Assembly: GCF_030867145.1 (NCBI RefSeq)
Contig: NC_134419.1
Location: forward strand, 4,925,501-4,989,500
Length of the DNA stretch: 64,000 bases
From: Opisthocomus hoazin
Taxonomy: Eukaryota; Chordata; Aves; Opisthocomiformes; Opisthocomidae
Direction of reading: 5' to 3'
Shown here piece after piece: positions 1-27,220 of this stretch. Position 1 is the first letter of the stretch. Each line of letters starts with the position of its first letter. The translations under genes were made by a program, and so were the position numbers. Below the pieces are notes generated by a model that was given only the letters and a program-made list of their open reading frames with translations, had not been told where the DNA came from and did not search any database.

Positions 1-1
1 C

Positions 2-229
2 ATTAATGCCTTAGACAGCAGCAAGGATACTCCATTGCACTGTGCGTGCAAGGCTGGTCATTTTAGTGCTGCAAATTCCCTTGTAAACTGGTCACAAGGA
101 GAAAAAGCAAATTTACTAGCTGCTAATAGTCTCAAAAAGACCCCATTGCAAGTAGCAGAATTTAATAAAACAGAAAATCAGGCTCAAATTGTAACACTTT
201 TGAAAAAGAAAATGTTAATAACAAAATGA
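2..229 (+). CDS. 3' end of an ankyrin-repeat protein (partial)
   Basis: An open frame enters from the left edge and runs 75 codons to TGA at 227-229. It begins [20 protein letters not shown]; the pattern D-x-x-x-x-TPLH-x-A-C-x-x-GH is a canonical ankyrin repeat. A second, weaker repeat-like stretch ([12 protein letters not shown]) follows, then a lysine-rich end ([10 protein letters not shown]). The frame is open from the first complete codon, so this is either the last exon of a spliced gene or the tail of a retrocopy; no start or acceptor is inside the window. I do not recognise the family member. In mammals the neighbour on this side of MYSM1 is JUN, so this gene is not explained by the mammalian map. 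The ankyrin call is firm; that the gene is functional is likely but unproven. Confidence 0.6.
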   Translation: MNALDSSKDTPLHCACKAGHFSAANSLVNWSQGEKANLLAANSLKKTPLQVAEFNKTENQAQIVTLLKKKMLITK

Positions 230-1495
230 AGATGTAAAGCAAAACCTTCTAAATTTAAATGCAGTGTTCTCTTTTAATGTAATTTGGATAGTGCTGTTCC
301 ACGGTATGATTGAGAATTATGTTAGAGCAGAGAGAATTAAGTTAGCAATCAAAGGTGGCCATGAGAAAAAAGGACCTTAAAGAAGTGTTGATGAGTCTTT
401 TGCTTCTCTCAGGAATCTCATACTTGGAACCTATTTAAAACGCACCAGTCTTAAACACATTGTGTATGACTTCCTCCAGTATAAATCAAGACTTTAAAAA
501 AAAACCCCACTTTTCAGATATCTGTGAATATTAGCTTGTACTGATAGCTTAGTTAAGCCTTGTGTAGTGAAATCACGTTTTTTAAAAGCCATCTGTTATG
601 AATAAGGAGACATCTGTATCCTCAAGGATATAGAGCACAGAGATGCTGGAGTAGATAAGATTTGTTTTGTTTAGCTCAGACAGACCTAACAGCAGAGCGC
701 TGCCAAAGAGATCTGCCCTCCCTTTCAGTCCAGCCATGCATGCCTGTTCCAGCTTGTAGGTGTGAGCTGATCCAACTTATTTCACAGCCATAACTAAACA
801 AAGGGGAGAAGCAGGGTAGCAAACAGCTGAACAGCACTGGCTCTCCTGCAGTTAACACCATATTACCTTGGTTTATGCTGATGACAGTATTGCTCTCTGA
901 GCTAACTGGAAATCAGAAGGCATCTCCCTGAAAATTTATGAGTGTGGGATTGCTCTACTCTAGATTTACTAGACCCACTCCCCACGTTAATAAATCCCAT
1001 CAAGAGGCTTCGTATAAACCAACTAGAGGCACAGCATGTGCCCAAAACTTTGCTAACACAATGATGCTGTTTTCAGGACACCCTTCTGTGCTACACTGAC
1101 ATTCAATATTGGGCTGGACCCTCTTCAGACATTTCTGTTATACCCACGACATGGCATTGACAGATCCCGAGACTATGACAATTATTTTTCTTTCTATCTT
1201 TCATCATACCATTTCTCTAGATTTTGCATTTTTAAGTAAAGATAGTGAAAACAATCATATTTGCTGTTTATTAATTTCACTTTCAAATCAGTTCCAGCAC
1301 AAAGATGAACTGTTCAGAATAAAAGGGTTGCAACAGAGTTTATTGGTTCAAAATATTTGTATTGCCATCTCTTAAAACAGTCGACGGAAGGTTCTCTGTG
1401 GTCATTTTCTATATAATGGTAATTGACCCTCACGTTTCTTCACACTACCCTTCAGCATGAGTCTTAGCTGTCATATATGAATATGAGTCTTACAA
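230..1495. other. Intergenic or 3' UTR sequence, no gene seen
   Basis: AT-rich sequence after the ankyrin stop codon. An AATAAA at 989-994 could be a polyadenylation signal for the ankyrin gene, but the distance (about 760 nt) and lack of other support make this weak. Short open frames here show no recognisable protein features. Confidence 0.5.
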
Positions 1496-1881
1496 GGAGC
1501 AGCTGAGGGAGCTGGGGCTGTTTAGTCTGGAGGAGGCTGAGGGGGGACCTTATTGCTCTCTACAACTACCTGAAAGGAGGTTGTAGTGAGGCAGGTGTTG
1601 GCCTCTTCTCCCAACTAACTAGTGATAGGACAAGAGACAATGGCCTCAAGTTGCATCAGGGAAGGTTTAGATTGGATATTAGGAAAAATCTCTTCACTGA
1701 AAGAGTGGTCAGGCATTGGAACAGGCTGCCCAGGGAGGTGGTAGAGTCCCCATCCCTGGAGGTGTTTAAAAAACATGTAGATGTGGCACTTCAGGATATA
1801 GTTTAGTAGGAATGGTGGTGTTGGGCTGATGGTTGGACTTTATGATCTTAGAAGTCTTTTCCAACCTACGACTCTATGATT
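1496..1881 (+). mobile_element. CR1 LINE, 5'-truncated 3' end
   Basis: The sequence follows the avian CR1 3' end in order: GAGCAGCTGAGGGAGCTGGG, then GGAGGCTGAGGGGGGACCTTA, CAGGCTGCCCAGGGAGGTGG, GTTGGACTTTATGATCTTAG, and a 3' tail of CCAACCTACGACTCTATGAT resembling the family's terminal 8-base repeats. It carries only the last 390 bases or so, the usual truncated form, inserted in + orientation about 760 bases upstream of the MYSM1 start codon. Its ORF2 frames are broken. Confidence 0.9.
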
Positions 1882-2615
1882 GGATGCCCAATTACCATGA
1901 AGCAACAAATACTTCTCATGAAATGAAACACATATGGGAATGAAACTGTGACTTCTATAGAAATGTCACAACACAACCCACATGACACCCTGCTGCTGTC
2001 ATCTTCCAGATGAACGAGAAGACATGACGGCATGCTTGAAGGCAGACAGGCAGAGGCCAGCAGAACCGACACCTGCAGCACGACGCACGGACATTGCCTC
2101 CCTCTTCGGCCAGCCCACCACACTCCACCGGGCCCGGGCTCACCCCGGGCTGCTCGCAAACCCAGCAGGCTTCAGCAGCCGCAAGCGACGGAAGGCGAAT
2201 GCCCAGGCGGGGTTTCCGTCCGCGCCGAGGCCTGGCTTCCCCCTCGGAGCTCTCTGTCCCCTCAGCGAGGGGCCCCTCAGGGGCAGCGGGCACCGGGGCG
2301 CGCGGCCTGGGCGGGCTCCGGCCTCCTTCAGCCGCGGCTCGCTCTGCCTCCCCCTCACCCCCGCGCTCCCCCGTCCCTGCCTGATATTCACCCCGTTCCC
2401 CTTCGCCCGTTCCCTGGAAGCCCCCCCTCAACGCCCGACTCGCCCTCAGCCGCCCCTCAACGCCCGGCTCGTCCTCACCCGCCCCTCGGCGCCCCGCCTA
2501 CCCCAGCGCCATCTCTCCGCCTCCTCCCCGGCTTCTCCTCAGGGCGCAGCTTCACTGAGGGCAGCTGCGTGCGCGCCGCGCACGCCCAGTCACCCGGCGC
2601 GGGGCTCCCGCCTTT

Positions 2616-2625
2616 TCTCGCGAGA
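2616..2625. promoter_or_regulatory. TCTCGCGAGA (CGCG) promoter element
   Basis: A perfect 10-base palindrome TCTCGCGAGA ends 17 bases before the MYSM1 ATG. This motif is known in vertebrate CpG-island promoters and is bound by BANP. Position and perfect match support a core-promoter role for MYSM1; occupancy is inferred. Confidence 0.65.
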
Positions 2626-2642
2626 GCGGCGGGGCCGGTGTC

Positions 2643-19729
<17,087 letters not shown>

Positions 19730-22140
19730 CGGCTTTAACGGAACAAAACTACGGAATTTTGATTTTATTTTCTTCCCCCCCTCCCCACTATGTCAGCTCT
19801 TTCAGAATTATTATCCATTTCAATAGTAACGGTTACAGAATCCAGTGTCATCGTTGTGGTTTAAACATGCTTTGAAGAACTCCTGATGGGTGTGACCCAA
19901 CTACAGGAGGAATGCTTAATGCTAACACTGGGCAAAGAACGAGTGCCACAGAACCAGCTGAGTGACTGCCAGCCTGGCACTGGGGCAGGGGACAGCCTGG
20001 CGAGGGTGCTGTGCCTCAGGCAGCGGGGCAGGGGGGGGGTGTCCTCTCCCAACTGCATCAGTTTGGGAGTTTTCTCTTCTTTTTTATCTATAGGCACACA
20101 TCGAACTCGGAATGAATTTGTCCCTTAATGCTTTAGAGATTATGTTTGAATGAATTCACAAAAGAGAAGCTTACAACTTAACCGAAATGAAAATTTTGTA
20201 GCTCACCGATTTCGGCTTTCCTGGTGTCCAGTCAGAAGTTGTATTCAGCTGTGGTTGAATGCATCGTCTGATTTCCCCCTGCCCACTGACCCCTGTGGTC
20301 AGGCAGCTGCTTGGCATCCTCTTTGCTGCCTGGCTTCTGTATTTGGGGAGGAAAAGCTGGCCAGTTTTCATGACTTCTCAGTAGTAGTTGTGCTTGTTTC
20401 CAGTGGAAATGCTAACTCCTGTCCTACTACACGTTGCAGTCTTTCTGGTCTTCCATTCTGCGGGGAGATACAGTGTTGTTCTGCCAGATCGTTGTGATTT
20501 GTCCCCTTCTAAGTGCCGCTGTTTCCTGTGGAAACGAGCTCTCGATTGATGGCAAACTGAGGGCAACAAGCAGAAAAGCATTTGTCTTTTTAAAGAGGAA
20601 AAAACAAAAAATAACTTTTATATTCAGAGTCTTCTCTATAATGTGCAGTTCAGTAAGAAAACGGACTGTTTTGTATCCGTTCTTCAGCTATCATTTCATA
20701 CAAGTATATATCCAGATAAATTAGTCATAAGCAGATTGACTGAGAAATTTCTTGATTGCAACTTGGAGATGTTTCATGAGCTATATCACTGTGAATCTTT
20801 ATAGAAAAAATGTGCTTTAAATTTTGCTTTCTAAATCATGAGGAAACTTTATGTATACAGGTATTACTATTTACACAGATTTATCTTGGGCAGTTTCTCA
20901 GAGAGGTCTAAAATACATTTGGAAACATGAAGCAAGCAAGACCTTGAGTTTAGAGAGATGAGAATGGACTCCATTCTTTTAAAAACATATATATGTGTGT
21001 ATATATCTAGTTCTACATAACATAAATGGAATTTTAAGATTTTATGTGTTTACATTTTTAACTTCAGCTTTTCATTTGTATAAAGAGTTTGAAAAGCTTT
21101 AAAATTGCAGAGTTGCATCCCAAGGAGGGACCTCCTGTACAGGAAGTTAAAGCTGCTTTGTTGTCACGCCTCGTGAAACGCCAGTCCCTTTCTGTCGCTA
21201 CGCGGAAGGTGCAGAACCTGATCACATGGAAAGGGGAGCCCTTGGTGCTCGGTGATTCTCCCAGCGCAGACTCAAGTGCTACGGACTTAAAAATACGGGT
21301 GAAGGTTCTGTGCTCTCCTCGCCTGCGCTGAGATGTGCTGGTGCACAGCTTGAGCTCCCGCTGCTCTGCACAGCCTGCAGGCTCGGAGTATCCATCCGCA
21401 GAAGGCGCGCTGCCTCGGTCTGCCTGCATGCTGAAACCTCACCTTGGGGACTTCCGAACTAAAACCGTGGCATGGCTTGCTGGCAGTCTAGTTCCAGCTG
21501 CACTCGTGGTGAGAAGCCATTCCCAGCATGAGGGATTCTTTTGCAGTTTTGCATAGGTTACTCTAGAAAAACCACACAGCATAAATGTCCATACTGAAAG
21601 CTGTGCTCAGTTCTGGTCTGTAGGAAGAGAGCGGGGAATCTCTTGTGTAACAGCGACATGAAGTAGCTGATGTTCTTTGTCCACCTGCAGTCTGTTTCCA
21701 GCTGTTTAAGGGTGGGTGTCAGTGTTACCCAAGCAGTGGTAACGATGTGTTGGGGCTGCTTCTCTGTTTAATGATTAAAATGAGTTAAAGTAATACAGTT
21801 GTATTAATTGGATTGAACAGCGATGTCGCATAAGGGAAGTTTTGAGTACAACATCTTGCTGAAGCCGTGTGTCTCTTGAGAAGAGGACAGAGTGCAGTAC
21901 TGAGCCTTTGACATGCACACACAAACTCTGGGTTTTCTCAGTTTACTAGCAGGGTGGTGTGGGAGGAAATATGACTGCTAACACCATCAGAGGCCAGTGT
22001 TGTCAGGCAGTGGTGTATGTGAATTGGAAACACCACATCTGTAGTGCTAAGTAGTAACTCTGTTGGCAGGAGCCAATTAAGAAAATACTTAACCTACTTT
22101 TCATAACTTAATTTGACTGTGTGGTTAATAATATGAGTTT
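19730..22140 (+). other. MYSM1 3' UTR and downstream sequence
   Basis: Sequence after the MYSM1 stop codon (TGA at 19727-19729). No close AATAAA follows the stop; an ATTAAA near 21774 and an AATAAA at 22755-22760 are possible but unsupported polyadenylation signals, so the transcript end is not placed. Alternating AT/GT purine-pyrimidine sequence occurs near 20988-21007. The open frames here show no recognisable protein features. Confidence 0.5.
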
Positions 22141-22276
22141 GGAAGGTTCAAGGTCAGGTTGGATGGGGTTTTGAGCAACCTGGTCTAGTGGAAGGTGTCC
22201 CTGCTTATGGCAGGGAGGTTGGACTAGATGATCTTTAAAGGTCCCTTCTGACCCAAACCATTCTGTGGTTCTGTGG
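22141..22276 (+). mobile_element. Short CR1 LINE 3' fragment
   Basis: About 136 bases match the CR1 3' terminus: GGTTGGATGGGGTTTTGAGC, AACCTGGTCTAGTGGAAGGT, GGTTGGACTAGATGATCTTT, then CCATTCTGTGGTTCTGTGG as the terminal repeat. All three CR1 copies in this window lie in the same orientation as the genes. Confidence 0.92.
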
Positions 22277-22555
22277 AAGGTGCGTACTTCTGAGAAGATA
22301 AAATACGACCTATTCTGCTACCAAACGCCTACAAGGCATTACATGTTGCTGCTTGGAAATTTTAGGGGTTTTTTTCCCCCTCCAGCAATTCTTTTTATGC
22401 CACCTTTGTTCTGGTGGACCTGTTATGGACTGACACAGAGAAATAGCATGTAAGACCAGCGGGGGTGCCTTGCCAGGCTGTTGCTCAGGAGATGGGAGAG
22501 GGTTGCGTAGCGAGTAGAATGATACGATTTAAATGGGAAGAGTCAACAGGTTGGA

Positions 22556-22580
22556 AACCAACCAACCAACCAACCCAACC
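22556..22580. repeat. (AACC)n microsatellite
   Basis: About six units of AACC, one of them with an extra C. Confidence 0.85.
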
Positions 22581-22875
22581 CCCTGGCCCCTGCGATGTAA
22601 CTTCTGGCACGTCATCCTCTCTGGGCACTTGTTGCCCGAGTCAAGCTGTGCTATCCCAGCCTGGTGTTCCAGGGGAGGGGAGGGCAAAGCCCGTGGGTTT
22701 TTTTTTTTTAAATAAGTAACTTTCCAAGAACAAATCAGTTGAGGAAAACAAACAAATAAAAAGAGCAAAACCCCAAACCAGCTAAATAAGACATGAACGC
22801 TGTTGCCACTGCTATTAAGCACTTTTTTCCTTTGACTAGCTGCTTTGCTGGTCCTGGCTGATGGCATACAAGAGG

Positions 22876-22916
22876 CTAGAGACCTAGTCTACTAGAGACC
22901 TCTACTACTAGAGACC
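22876..22916. repeat. 16-base tandem repeat, about 2.6 copies
   Basis: Units CTAGAGACCTAGTCTA, CTAGAGACCTCTACTA and a partial CTAGAGACC follow each other without gaps. The core CTAGAGACC is identical in all three. No function is apparent. Confidence 0.8.
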
Positions 22917-25900
22917 GTATCTGCGTGGTACCTTGAAAGATGCGTTCTACATCTGTAGTAGCTTCTCTGCTCTTGAGCCTGAGACCTGGTACTTAGGCCA
23001 GGTCACTAACACAGGGATTCAGCCGAGTGCAATGCCGCTAGAGGGAGCGTTGCCACAGCCGATACGAAAAAAGGGTTTGAAGGAAGAGCAAACCGTTCTC
23101 ACGAGGGCGTGTGAACTTCTGGCTCGTGCTGACATCCCGTGAGCAGCAGCCGCGTACCTTGGCATGGATTTGTTTCCTCCATTTGTTCTCACCAGCCCTC
23201 CGCTTTGGCCTCCCTCAGCGAATGATCCAGCGGTGCTTTGTGGCAGGGATGCCAGGAGGCGCAGAGCAGTGCTCAGCACAGGGTTTTCACAGATAATCCT
23301 GGCTGTAGGACCACTGAAGTAACCCAAGGGCTTCGTCTTCACAGGCACCTCCAGCGAATTTTGAAGGTGATCACCAAATTGTGTTGCAAATAATTGATGA
23401 CCTGAATTTGCTGCAAGTGCGTGGGTCCCAGCTCTGTTTCTGCCAGGAGCAGGAGCCAGATGACCATTCCTGCTGTGCTGGTGGAGGGTTTGGCCTGCTG
23501 GGCACCGCAGGGCTGCAGTACCACGTGCGGAGCGCAGCGCAGAGCTGCCCGGTGCAGTCGCTGCGCACCCACGGAGGCGGCGAGGGACACGGGGTGCGTG
23601 TAGGGTGACTGCCCCCGGCCCCACAGAGCTGCGCACGGTGAGTAGCGGGTCCGTAACAGCCCAGTGAACATCCTAATCGTGTTTGATACCGAACAAAGTA
23701 TTTAATGGCCTAGATAAAAGCGTTCTGGTTGTTTAATTGGAAACGTCTTGCTGTTTTACATAGACCTAGTGCCCTATTTTTATAAGATTTAGAATTGCGC
23801 TGAGAAATTGTTTCCATGGAAGCAGAAATCACTGAAGAAAGAATGCACTCCACATTTCCTACAGGATTATTCCTTCTACAGCCTGCTGTTCTACTTAATT
23901 AACTCTTGTAGTGCCATTACAGCTTAGCATGGATTAAGGAAATAATACTTTTTATTTTTTTAGTGTTACAGAGGCATTACATATACATTTTTATGTATAT
24001 ACAAATATATATACATATATAGATGTTTGGAAATACTTTTGTCATTAAAATAAGTCTGTTCTCTCCTCCTTTGTAGAGGGAGAAATCCACCAGTGCAAAA
24101 AAGTGAATGGAAAACCACACTTTTATTTTGGCAATTGATGCGGCTGTTGGGGAAACCTTAAATTATGCTGCCTTTGCCCTTCTCTTGCCACTGCTCCACA
24201 CTTCTTGCTTGGTGATGGGTCTTTTCTAAAACTGTTGTCATGCTTCTGGCCGCCTGTGAGGGAAGAGACAATGTTTTTAATTAAGGTGACAGCAATGAGA
24301 ATGTTCCACCAGCAGGAAAGGCAGATGATGCCGTCTCGTTACCTAGGGTTCTTCTTCCATGTATTACTTTCAACAATCCCCTTTTACTCTGCTTCACTGG
24401 AAGCGTCTGTAAGAAGGGGAGACTCTCAGATGATAACGTAAGGCTGAGACCAGGCTAATCATCATAAAAGCAAACTACTATTTACCAAAAAGTCCTGTTA
24501 CTGCCCGTCCATAGGGCGCTTTCTAAGCGCAAGGGCAGCGCAGCTCAGCCATACAGAAATTGCCATCGCTTCGCGGAAGCCGGTTGTGAGCTGTAAGTTT
24601 ACAGCAGTTGAGGCTCTGTTCTCCAGGGAGAAGAAAAGCAAAACCTACTCTCTCGGAAGTTCATAAAGTGAAATAAAATTAAGACAACGTGTGAGTATGT
24701 AGGTGACAGTTAAATGGATTTTGACTTTGAAGGAGGGACGTGAAATTTTAAAACGGATTACTGTAGGTAAATGACGTTAGGAATTAGAAATGGGAAAAGT
24801 TACTGAACTATTACCAAAGAATTGTCAGTGTGACAACTTGAAATACCTAGCAATTTTTATAATCATTTTAACTGTAGATCTCTATTTTCTAAGAAAGTGA
24901 CTACAGTTATCTTTATCTGAAGGAAGGGGAAATGGAGAGGTGTCATAATGAGCTATAAAGGAGCCAGCAATGATTTGAAGAGCTTGTCTCATCTTTGCTC
25001 CCTCAAGTAGCGTGTGTTTGTGGCTTATTTAGAAATCGGTCGGCTCTAGACTGTGCCCTTCTCTAGTGGCAGTGGGTATTTACCTCTGGAGCTCTAATTT
25101 TAAACCTATCCTGTGTTATAAATACTCACTGGCACCCAGGGTGGCTGCCCACTGCTCACACGGACAGAAGGCATCGCTGCAAGCAGCCCGGCTGGCATTG
25201 ATTTGGAGCAGGGCAGGCCCTCGGGGAAACAGCAGCTCAGGTAAAGGAGCTGGCTGCAAGGCAGTGTGCAACCTGGGTGGGTGGGAAAACAGCACATACA
25301 CCGTTCTGTGGTCATTACTGGTCCCAAAATAATTTATAAAGTGTCTGACAGTGTTTGACAAATCAGATGAATGGGACTTGCTTAATGCAAACGGGAAAAT
25401 ACCTTTCAGCAGCTGCCAAAACACAAGGAAATGGTAACTCATGCTTTGTAGATCATTAGGGCACATGGGAGCTACTGGAGTGTACTGCGAAAGGCATTAC
25501 TCGAAGTTCAAACTGACAAATTTCTTCAGAAATGGCTAACAACTTTGTAAGGGTAATGCAAGCATGAAAATCATCATTCCTAGTGCTGCCTTGGGATAAG
25601 TATGTGCCAAAGGAAAGCGGGGAGAGAAGCTTTCCGTGCTGGATGATGAGACTGTGCTTGTGCTCTGCAAGTAGGAGAGCAGCCATCAATCTGACAAACA
25701 AACTGACGAACAGTTCCTCCTGAACTGGCAGCTGCTCCAGGCAGCATACGTAAAACTCCAAAAGGCTGTATTCTATAAATACGTGAAAGTAGAAAGGAGG
25801 AAGTCCATAACTGCTAAGAATTGAGACAGTGGAATGATAGAGAAGCTGTGTGAGCGAAGAGGCAGGAAAAAACCACGATGGAAGCAGAGGAGTAGGATTT

Positions 25901-26320
25901 CTTCCAACAGAAAAGGGAGAAGTTCCTTAAACGTGCATTTACACAGTCCATAACGAGTCTAAAGAAGGAAAAGGGCAACCTGCTGGTGCCTTCATCCATA
26001 AGGGAAGCCCAAGGTAGCAGCTGTGCTTCAGGTTGGCTTTTGTCTCTTTGCTGTTGTTTCTTCACCGAGTCAGAGGGATGGCAGGCATCGGTGCCGCTCC
26101 CCGAGAAGGAATAGATGGAAGCGCAGCTTGTTGCCTCCTCCAGGATTTGGGTCCGAGATGCCAGCTGTGGAGGAAGAACCTGTTTGGTGGGTTGGATTTG
26201 AATCTTGATAAAGGGAGCAGCACACCAGCGTGTAGAAACGAGTAGACTCCGTGAATGGATGAAAGCTTCAGGTGTTGGCTGCTGTCACTCGGGACTCTAT
26301 CCACGCTTTGCACCTGCAGT

Positions 26321-27220
26321 ATGGAGCATCTCTTTGGGGTTTTGCTGGGTTTGATGCTGGCGGTAGCTTCATCAGTGCAGAGCAACTCTACCTGTGCGAC
26401 CAACAAGTGTGCCCAGGGCGCATCTGGGAACTGCACCTGCACACTGGCAGGTTCAAATCACAAGGCAGACTGTTCAATGCTGACTTCAGAATGCTTGCTG
26501 ATGAAGGCAGAGATGATCCCCCTGAAGGAGAAGCACTTCTGGGCCCGTCCCTGTGCACTGTTGGATAATGACAGCATTTACAATCCAGACTGCGAGGACA
26601 GTGGTGTCTTCAAAGCCAGGCAGTGCGATCAAACCAGTATTTGCTGGGGTGTGAACACTCCTGCAGTAAGAAGAACTGAAAAGGGTGACAAACGCCCGAG
26701 TTGCGGTGAAGGGGTTAGAACAAGCTGGATCTACATTGAGATCAAGCACAAAAAAAGGTCCAGTGCCTTTGATGTTCCCGATGTAGCAAACGCCCCGAAA
26801 CATCCGTCTGAGAGCCAGTGCAAACTGCACCCCAAGTACATTGCAGCCATTCAGTATGATTCCCCATTTATCCAGATCTGCCTGAACCAGAATGAGAAAT
26901 CTCAGTGTCATGTAGATACAGCCGATGCAGCCTCTTACTTTGGAGAAGATACAGAAGACAACTCCCTATTTCATTCTAACAGCACACTGACTGCCAGTGG
27001 AGATGCTCTGGATATTGAAAAACTACGGATTTACTACATTGCCAAAAAGCCACCCGAGTTACGCGTGAGACAAATGATTGCTGGTGGCAGTGGTGATACT
27101 GACTGCTGGCTTTGGCGTCACGTGCTGGTTATTCTGAGCTGGCTGTGGGCAAGAGAATACAAGAAAGCTGAGGTTAAAGAGATGGGCGAAACAAGAGCAC
27201 CAAGCTTACAGCTTCCCTGA
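26321..27220 (+). CDS. TACSTD2: Tumor-associated calcium signal transducer 2 (TROP2), single exon, with altered transmembrane region
   Basis: An epithelial cell-surface glycoprotein of the EpCAM family. The 299-residue frame starts MEHLFGVLLGLMLAVASSVQ, a signal peptide; an in-frame ATG at 26255 is rejected because it lies before the signal peptide. A cysteine-rich EGF-like part (NSTCATNKC, NCTC, DCSMLTSEC) is followed by a thyroglobulin type-1 domain (DNDSIYNPDC, GVFKARQCDQTSICW, VRRTEKGD), a C-terminal domain (KLHPKYIAAIQY, LRIYYIAKKPPE) and the basic cytoplasmic tail YKKAEVKEMGE, matching human YKKVEIKELGE. Lack of introns agrees with the mammalian gene. Oddities: residues 253-267 do not form a membrane helix although another frame of the same bases does; the CWCV motif reads CWGV (Gly110); the first N-terminal cysteine of the family is serine. 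It may be a functional but divergent gene, a decaying one, or intact with sequence errors. Confidence 0.93.
   Translation: MEHLFGVLLGLMLAVASSVQSNSTCATNKCAQGASGNCTCTLAGSNHKADCSMLTSECLLMKAEMIPLKEKHFWARPCALLDNDSIYNPDCEDSGVFKARQCDQTSICWGVNTPAVRRTEKGDKRPSCGEGVRTSWIYIEIKHKKRSSAFDVPDVANAPKHPSESQCKLHPKYIAAIQYDSPFIQICLNQNEKSQCHVDTADAASYFGEDTEDNSLFHSNSTLTASGDALDIEKLRIYYIAKKPPELRVRQMIAGGSGDTDCWLWRHVLVILSWLWAREYKKAEVKEMGETRAPSLQLP
27077..27121 (+). other. TACSTD2: Putative compensated frameshift in the TACSTD2 transmembrane segment
   Basis: In the open frame, codons at 27080-27121 read AGGSGDTDCWLWRH, which is polar and unlike the family. The +1 frame of the same bases (27078-27122) reads LLVAVVILTAGFGVT, a typical membrane helix, but reaches TGA at 27135. 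After 27122 the open frame resumes family-like sequence (VLVILSWLW, then REYKKAEVKE). The simplest reading is one extra base near 27074-27080 and one missing base near 27120-27124. Confidence 0.75.

Larger units (their letters stand above)
22277..26320. other. Intergenic region between MYSM1 and TACSTD2
   Basis: Mostly unremarkable sequence. It holds an AACC tetranucleotide repeat, a small 16-base tandem repeat, and a GC-rich, CpG-bearing patch at about 23410-23650 whose long open frames on both strands have no recognisable domains. A 5' UTR or promoter of TACSTD2 must lie near the right end; a weak GATAAAG near 26204 is the only TATA-like sequence I noticed there. Confidence 0.5.

Noticed and set aside
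23019-23636. A 205-codon minus-strand frame between MYSM1 and TACSTD2
   Set aside because: Sits over a locally GC-rich patch, has overlapping frames on both strands, and shows no domain, signal peptide or splice evidence.
26255-26320. Upstream in-frame start for TACSTD2
   Set aside because: It would put 22 residues before a normal signal peptide; the ATG at 26321 has A at -3 and G at +4 and starts the family-like signal sequence.
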